From: Williamsia sp. DF01-3
GTDB taxonomy: Bacteria; Actinomycetota; Actinomycetes; Mycobacteriales; Mycobacteriaceae
Length of the DNA stretch: 64,000 bases
Assembly: GCF_023051145.1 (NCBI RefSeq)
Contig: NZ_JALKFS010000005.1
Coordinates: forward strand, 248,001-312,000
Reading direction: 5' to 3'
In this document: one piece after another, positions 60,170 through 64,000 of the stretch
Position numbering within the stretch: position 1 is the stretch's first letter
How the letters are laid out: every line of letters begins with the position of its first letter
The notes under the pieces: model-generated
What the model was told of the DNA's origin: nothing
Database searches by the model: none
Seen by the model: the letters and a program-made list of their open reading frames with translations, nothing else
Program-made: the position numbers and the translations under genes

Positions 60170-61444
60170 TCAAAACTCCTCGAGCTGCGCACGTTTTTCG
60201 CGTTCCATCTCACGGATTGCCTTGCGACGAGTGGTCAATATTCCGGTGACGGCGATCAGCCAGACGGCATATTGCACCGTCCATGCAACACGGAACGAGT
60301 CGAACGAGTAGCCCCCCATCGCACCGATGATGATGCCCATCACCTGCATAACGATCAGCGACACCAGGAAGCCACCCATGTTGACCATGCCCTGTGCGGT
60401 TCCGAGGCTCTTGCTGGGATTGAAGGTACGCGCGAAGTCGAAACCGACCACCGATCCCGGCCCGCCCACGGAGATGACCACCACGAGGATCACCAGTAGC
60501 CACGTGGGTGCGGGTGCCGGCAATGCCAGCACCACAGTCCAGATGGCCGCATTGCTACCCATGATTCCCAGCACGAGCCAGGAGCGTCGAGCCGGGAAGC
60601 GGCCGGTGAGCAAACCGATGATGATCCCGGCACCGATGATCGACACCACCGAAGCACTCAGCAGAGCGCCCGCCGCACCCGCCGATAAGTTCTGCCCCGC
60701 TGTCAGATACGGGATACCCCACATCAACGCGAAGACGGTGATGGAGAACTGAGTGCCCATATGGCTGAAGAACCCGAGCCTGGTTCCCGGCCGCGACCAC
60801 ACAATCTTGATGCTGCGCAGTGTCTCGCTCACCGATACCGACTCGGAGGGAGACTCGGTGCCGGGGGGCGCGTCACGCACAAGAGCCAGTGCCAGTGCGG
60901 CGGTGAGAAGGCCGAGCGCGACAGCCGAGGAGTACGCGGCCGTCCAGCCCGGCCCGTTCAGCAGGGCAAGGAACGGCACCGCCGACAGCACCTGGCCGAG
61001 TTGACCGAGGATGCCGGTCAACTGGGTCACCAGAGGTACCCGCTTGGGCGTGAACCACCGTGGCACCAGCCGCAGGGCAGAGATGAAGGTGAAGGCGTCG
61101 CCGGCTCCGACCAAAGCACGGGCGACGATGGCTGCAGGAAGGGCTTCGGTGAGCGCCAGGGTCATCTGGCCGACGGCCATGATCAGGGCGCCCGTCACGA
61201 TGAGCGCCCGGCTGCCGAATCGATCGAGCAGCAGACCGGCCGGGATCTGCATACTCGCGTACACGATCACCTGCAGCACCACGAAGGTGGAGAGCACACT
61301 CGGACTCGCTGAGAACCGGTCAGCGGCGTCGAGTCCGGACACTCCGAGAGTTGTCCGGTCCAGAACGGCGACGACATACGCCAGCACTCCGACGGACCAG
61401 ACCACCCAAGCGCGCACCGTTCCTCCTTCGCTGTACTCGCTCAT
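60170..61444 (-). CDS. MFS transporter
   Basis: The 424-residue protein has about 12 transmembrane helices and MFS signatures: QIPAGLLLDRFGSRALIVTG between helices 2 and 3, and GFDFARTFNPSKSLGTAQGM between helices 10 and 11. The charged C-terminus reads RRKAIREMEREKRAQLEEF. The class is probably an organic-anion or nitrate/hexuronate-type symporter; the substrate is unknown. ATG 61444 (MSEYSEGG) is preferred to 61504, which lacks a ribosome site. Confidence 0.88.
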   Translation of the reverse strand: MSEYSEGGTVRAWVVWSVGVLAYVVAVLDRTTLGVSGLDAADRFSASPSVLSTFVVLQVIVYASMQIPAGLLLDRFGSRALIVTGALIMAVGQMTLALTEALPAAIVARALVGAGDAFTFISALRLVPRWFTPKRVPLVTQLTGILGQLGQVLSAVPFLALLNGPGWTAAYSSAVALGLLTAALALALVRDAPPGTESPSESVSVSETLRSIKIVWSRPGTRLGFFSHMGTQFSITVFALMWGIPYLTAGQNLSAGAAGALLSASVVSIIGAGIIIGLLTGRFPARRSWLVLGIMGSNAAIWTVVLALPAPAPTWLLVILVVVISVGGPGSVVGFDFARTFNPSKSLGTAQGMVNMGGFLVSLIVMQVMGIIIGAMGGYSFDSFRVAWTVQYAVWLIAVTGILTTRRKAIREMEREKRAQLEEF

Positions 61445-61658
61445 CCCGCGACCCGCCGCCACCGCGATGCCCTCAGTCCACACCGGTCGCGTGCGCACAG
61501 CCATTCAGGGGTACGCAATCGGTAGCCTAGGTAACAACCGAGGACCGCTGATGCGCCACTGGCGTCGGAGGAACACCAGGGACACACTTGGTGTTGTCAT
61601 ACCCGAGTGACACCTCCGTCCCGCAGCCAGCGGAGACGAATCCCCCGAGGAGGACAAC

Positions 61659-62120
61659 GTGTCGCATGAATATCGCAAAGACCCTGACGCCGTCGCCCGG
61701 TTGAACCCGGCGCAGTTCGCCGTCACCCAGAAGTCGGCCACCGAGCCGGCCTTCCGGAACGAATTCTGGGACAACCACGAGGCCGGCTTGTACGTCGACA
61801 TCGTGTCCGGTGAGCCCCTGTTCACGTCGACCAAAAAGTTCGACAGCGGATGCGGATGGCCCAGCTTCACCACGCCGATCGAACCGGCGAACGTGGTCGA
61901 GAAGACGGACAGCACTCACGGCATGGTGCGCACCGAAGTCCGGTCCACCCATGGCGACAGCCACCTGGGGCACGTCTTCAACGACGGCCCGATCGACGAG
62001 GGTGGCCTGCGTTACTGCATCAACTCGGCCGCACTTCGCTTCATCCCCGTCGCCGAGATGGAAAGCGCCGGCTACGGCGAGTACCTGCATCTGTTCAACA
62101 GCGAGGAGGCCACACGATGA
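61659..62120 (+). CDS. msrB: Peptide methionine-(R)-S-oxide reductase MsrB
   Basis: The 153-residue enzyme reduces methionine-R-sulfoxide. It has [13 protein letters not shown], the substrate loop [18 protein letters not shown] and the catalytic Cys in [13 protein letters not shown]. Only two cysteines are present, so the zinc-binding CxxC pairs of some MsrB forms are missing. GTG start after GAGGAGGA. The stop overlaps the msrA ATG. Confidence 0.94.
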   Translation: MSHEYRKDPDAVARLNPAQFAVTQKSATEPAFRNEFWDNHEAGLYVDIVSGEPLFTSTKKFDSGCGWPSFTTPIEPANVVEKTDSTHGMVRTEVRSTHGDSHLGHVFNDGPIDEGGLRYCINSAALRFIPVAEMESAGYGEYLHLFNSEEATR

Positions 62121-62626
62121 CCGAAAAGGCGATACTGGCGGGCGGATGTTTCTGGGGTGTCCAGGAACTGGTTCGTCGGCAGCCGGGCGTCATCGCTACC
62201 CGGGTCGGCTACACCGGCGGCGACGTCCCCAACGCGACCTACCGCAACCACGGCACGCACGCCGAGGCCATCGAGATCGAGTTCGACCCCGAACAGACGA
62301 GTTACCGCGATCTACTGGAGTTCTTCTTCCAGATCCACGACCCGTCGACCAAGAACCGGCAGGGCAACGACATCGGGATGAGCTACCGCTCGGCGATCTT
62401 CTACACCGACGACGAGCAGAAGCGCGTCGCTCTTGACACCATCGCCGATGTCGACGCGTCCGGCCTGTGGCCGGGCAAGGTCGTCACCGAAGTGGTTCCT
62501 GCGGGACCGTTCTGGGAGGCCGAGCCCGAGCATCAGGACTACCTGCAGCGGATTCCGAACGGGTACACGTGCCACTTCGTGCGTCCGGGCTGGAAGCTGC
62601 CACGGCGGGAGAACGCCAGCGCATGA
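62117..62626 (+). CDS. msrA: Peptide methionine-(S)-S-oxide reductase MsrA
   Basis: The 169-residue enzyme reduces methionine-S-sulfoxide. The catalytic Cys lies in [13 protein letters not shown], followed by the family motifs [20 protein letters not shown] and [21 protein letters not shown] second Cys near the C-terminus (YTCHFV) may be the resolving residue. The ATG overlaps the msrB stop (ATGA), so both stereoisomer activities are translationally coupled. Confidence 0.95.
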   Translation: MTEKAILAGGCFWGVQELVRRQPGVIATRVGYTGGDVPNATYRNHGTHAEAIEIEFDPEQTSYRDLLEFFFQIHDPSTKNRQGNDIGMSYRSAIFYTDDEQKRVALDTIADVDASGLWPGKVVTEVVPAGPFWEAEPEHQDYLQRIPNGYTCHFVRPGWKLPRRENASA

Positions 62627-62670
62627 TCACCGCGCCGGTGATCGCGGTCTGATCACCGGCACATGACACA

Positions 62671-62703
62671 TCAGGGCGACGCGCACAATGCGCGTCGCCC
62701 TGA
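62671..62703. terminator. Strong hairpin between msrA and the convergent DUF3068 gene
   Basis: A perfect 15-bp stem (TCAGGGCGACGCGCA with its complement) and a 3-base loop begin 45 bases after the msrA stop. It ends 20 bases before the end of the gene on the other strand, so it can serve both. Confidence 0.8.
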
Positions 62704-62722
62704 TTCGTGTCTAGACCTTTGC

Positions 62723-63937
62723 TCAGCCGGCGAGGTTCTGACCACCCGTGGGCCTGTCAGAACGACGGCGGATCAGCAGCACGATGCCCGCGATCAGCGA
62801 GATGCCGCCGATCGTTCCCACAATCGCCGGGATGATGACACCACCCCATCGGAGCTGATCGACATAGCCGGAGGCTTTGTCCGACTGCCGGTCCTCGGTT
62901 GCCGAATCCCAGGCCATCGTCGCCTTGAAGACGTCCATCCGGAAGTCGCGGACGGGCTGGGCGAGACCCGGATCTTCCCAACCCGGCGACTTGAAGTACT
63001 GGTGCTGCTCTTCGAGTCCGCGCAAGACGGTTCCCGTCTTCGGTTCCACCCACACATGCCGCGTGGCAGTCGCAAAGCGGTCCATCACGATCTTCTCGTC
63101 GGCAGGCACACCTTCGATGCCCCACCAGCTCGCAGGCATCTCGAGTGACGTCCCTGGTGCGGGTTCGCCGCTGGGGGTCTCGAGCTGCACCTGATCGATC
63201 TCGGGCACCTCGCTCACGAACTCGTACGCGGTGAGTCCGTTGATCTTCGTCTCGCCGACGAACTTGGCCGGGACGTCCTGGCGGGTGTTGACGTCGTAGT
63301 ACGGGTACTCCGACTTCTCGACATCGAAGCCGAACTTGTACTGGAAGCCCTCTCGCGGCGCCTCCACGAAGTTGCTCTCGTCCTCGATGGTTCGAACGCC
63401 GGCCGGCGCCTGCACAGTGTGCAGGCGGTGGATCTCGCCGTTCGGCTTGCTCGTCTCCCGGTTGATCGAGACGACATCGATGTTGCCGGTGAGCACACCG
63501 TCGGAACACGTGCGGGCGCTGTCGACAGCAGCAACATCCGGCTCGACGATCTCGTCGCCGTCGCGGATGCGGTCGATCCGCACGGTCTGCCCGGACTGAA
63601 CGGTCACCTGATCGGCGTCAGACGGTTCGATGACCACGGTGCGGCGCTGCTGGGTGAGGTGCGCGTCGAACACCTCGGCGCGTGGACCGGACACCGAACA
63701 GCGGTCGAAGACCTTTGCCGGCAGTTCGTCGTCGTCGGTGATTCCGGCCGGCTGCGACACCGCCACGGTGGTGATGTCGAGATCAAGCGGCACCACCTTG
63801 AGCTGGGGGACCAACCAGACCGGGACGGCAATGGCAGCGGTCACGGCCGCGACGCCGAAAAAGATCAGCGCGGGCGCCAGAAACCTGTTGATTGTGAGCT
63901 CCCTTCGGATGCCGAGGTGGCCCGACAAGTATGGCAA
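62723..63937 (-). CDS. DUF3068 family membrane-anchored protein
   Basis: The 404-residue protein has one N-terminal transmembrane helix (about 20-42, ALIFFGVAAVTAAIAVPVWL), a large extracytoplasmic beta-rich domain (about 45-365; for example FVEAPREGFQYKFGFDVEKS, ATRHVWVEPKTGTVLRGLEE) and a C-terminal helix (GVIIPAIVGTIGGISLIAGI) with a short basic tail. DUF3068 is restricted to mycolic-acid-type actinobacteria and relates to PorA-like/LpqH-region envelope proteins; function is not settled. The start is uncertain (TTG 63937 or TTG 63928). Confidence 0.85.
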   Translation of the reverse strand: MPYLSGHLGIRRELTINRFLAPALIFFGVAAVTAAIAVPVWLVPQLKVVPLDLDITTVAVSQPAGITDDDELPAKVFDRCSVSGPRAEVFDAHLTQQRRTVVIEPSDADQVTVQSGQTVRIDRIRDGDEIVEPDVAAVDSARTCSDGVLTGNIDVVSINRETSKPNGEIHRLHTVQAPAGVRTIEDESNFVEAPREGFQYKFGFDVEKSEYPYYDVNTRQDVPAKFVGETKINGLTAYEFVSEVPEIDQVQLETPSGEPAPGTSLEMPASWWGIEGVPADEKIVMDRFATATRHVWVEPKTGTVLRGLEEQHQYFKSPGWEDPGLAQPVRDFRMDVFKATMAWDSATEDRQSDKASGYVDQLRWGGVIIPAIVGTIGGISLIAGIVLLIRRRSDRPTGGQNLAG

Positions 63938-63967
63938 GCGGACATGACGGGCCGACGCCGCACCTCA

Positions 63968-64000
63968 TCGACGGCCATCACCGCGGGGTCGACGGCCATC
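63968..64000 (+). repeat. Direct repeat at the window edge
   Basis: TCGACGGCCATC occurs at 63968-63979 and 63989-64000, 21 bases apart. The array, if it continues, lies outside the window. No gene is assigned to this last stretch. Confidence 0.5.

Overview
This is a GC-rich (about 65-67% by eye) actinobacterial chromosome segment, most like a Mycobacteriales member (Gordonia, Williamsia, Mycolicibacterium or Rhodococcus type). The evidence is indirect but convergent: a mycobacterial-type LexA box on a DUF222/13E12 HNH gene, a KstR-type steroid-regulon palindrome, mycothiol-type DinB-fold protein, F420-type LLM oxidoreductases, a glucosylglycerate hydrolase, a DUF3068 protein, and many TetR regulators with acyl-CoA genes. 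There is no rRNA, tRNA, CRISPR array, insertion sequence or prophage that I could recognise.

Layout. 0-4.7 kb: the end of katG, a small membrane protein, a TetR/aldo-keto reductase divergon with a double operator, and a frameshifted LLM oxidoreductase. 4.7-33.6 kb: a large catabolic region. A leftward six-gene operon (11053 to 4708) encodes a 2-oxoacid dehydrogenase E1alpha, E1beta and E2, a DUF35 zinc/OB protein, an SCP2-type thiolase and an acyl-CoA dehydrogenase. Diverging from it are an acyl-CoA ligase and two histidine phosphatases. After an HNH gene, a mycothiol-type protein and a DUF6230/DUF6114 pair come two MDR dehydrogenases, a protein with the PEP-utiliser phosphohistidine domain but no ATP-grasp domain, an SDR, an HSL-type hydrolase, two ThuA-like proteins, the E3 (Lpd) that would complete the dehydrogenase complex, another SDR, a third histidine phosphatase, two divergent TetR genes, and a Rieske oxygenase with a small partner and an alcohol dehydrogenase.

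33.6-45.9 kb: mixed functions. They include an unrecognised 505-residue protein whose ribosome binding site can be masked by an upstream complementary arm, an LLM oxidoreductase, a phytoene-desaturase-like flavoprotein, a PhoX phosphatase, glucosylglycerate hydrolase, and several regulators. 45.9-56.3 kb: a steroid-related group (ketosteroid isomerase with the complete Tyr14/Asp38/Asp99 set behind a KstR-type box, a hydrolase, a Tat-exported cholesterol-oxidase-like flavoprotein, a secreted lipase), plus Dps, a degenerate EAL-DICT protein and a DUF2252 protein. 56.3-64 kb: PhoD phosphatase, a membrane protein with an L7/L12-like segment, a degenerate PAS-GGDEF protein, an MFS transporter, an overlapping msrB-msrA pair and a DUF3068 protein.

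Three otherwise well-conserved genes are each broken by one missing base in a homopolymer (C, T and T runs). The shared pattern points to sequence error at least as much as to real pseudogenes. The best candidate for something undescribed is the 4.7-33.6 kb cluster. It mixes CoA-thioester chemistry (acyl-CoA ligase, dehydrogenase, thiolase/DUF35, E1-E2-E3) with phosphoryl chemistry (PEP-type phosphohistidine protein, three histidine phosphatases), and two of its distant promoter regions share a 20-bp element (17/20 identical). Its substrate cannot be read from sequence alone.
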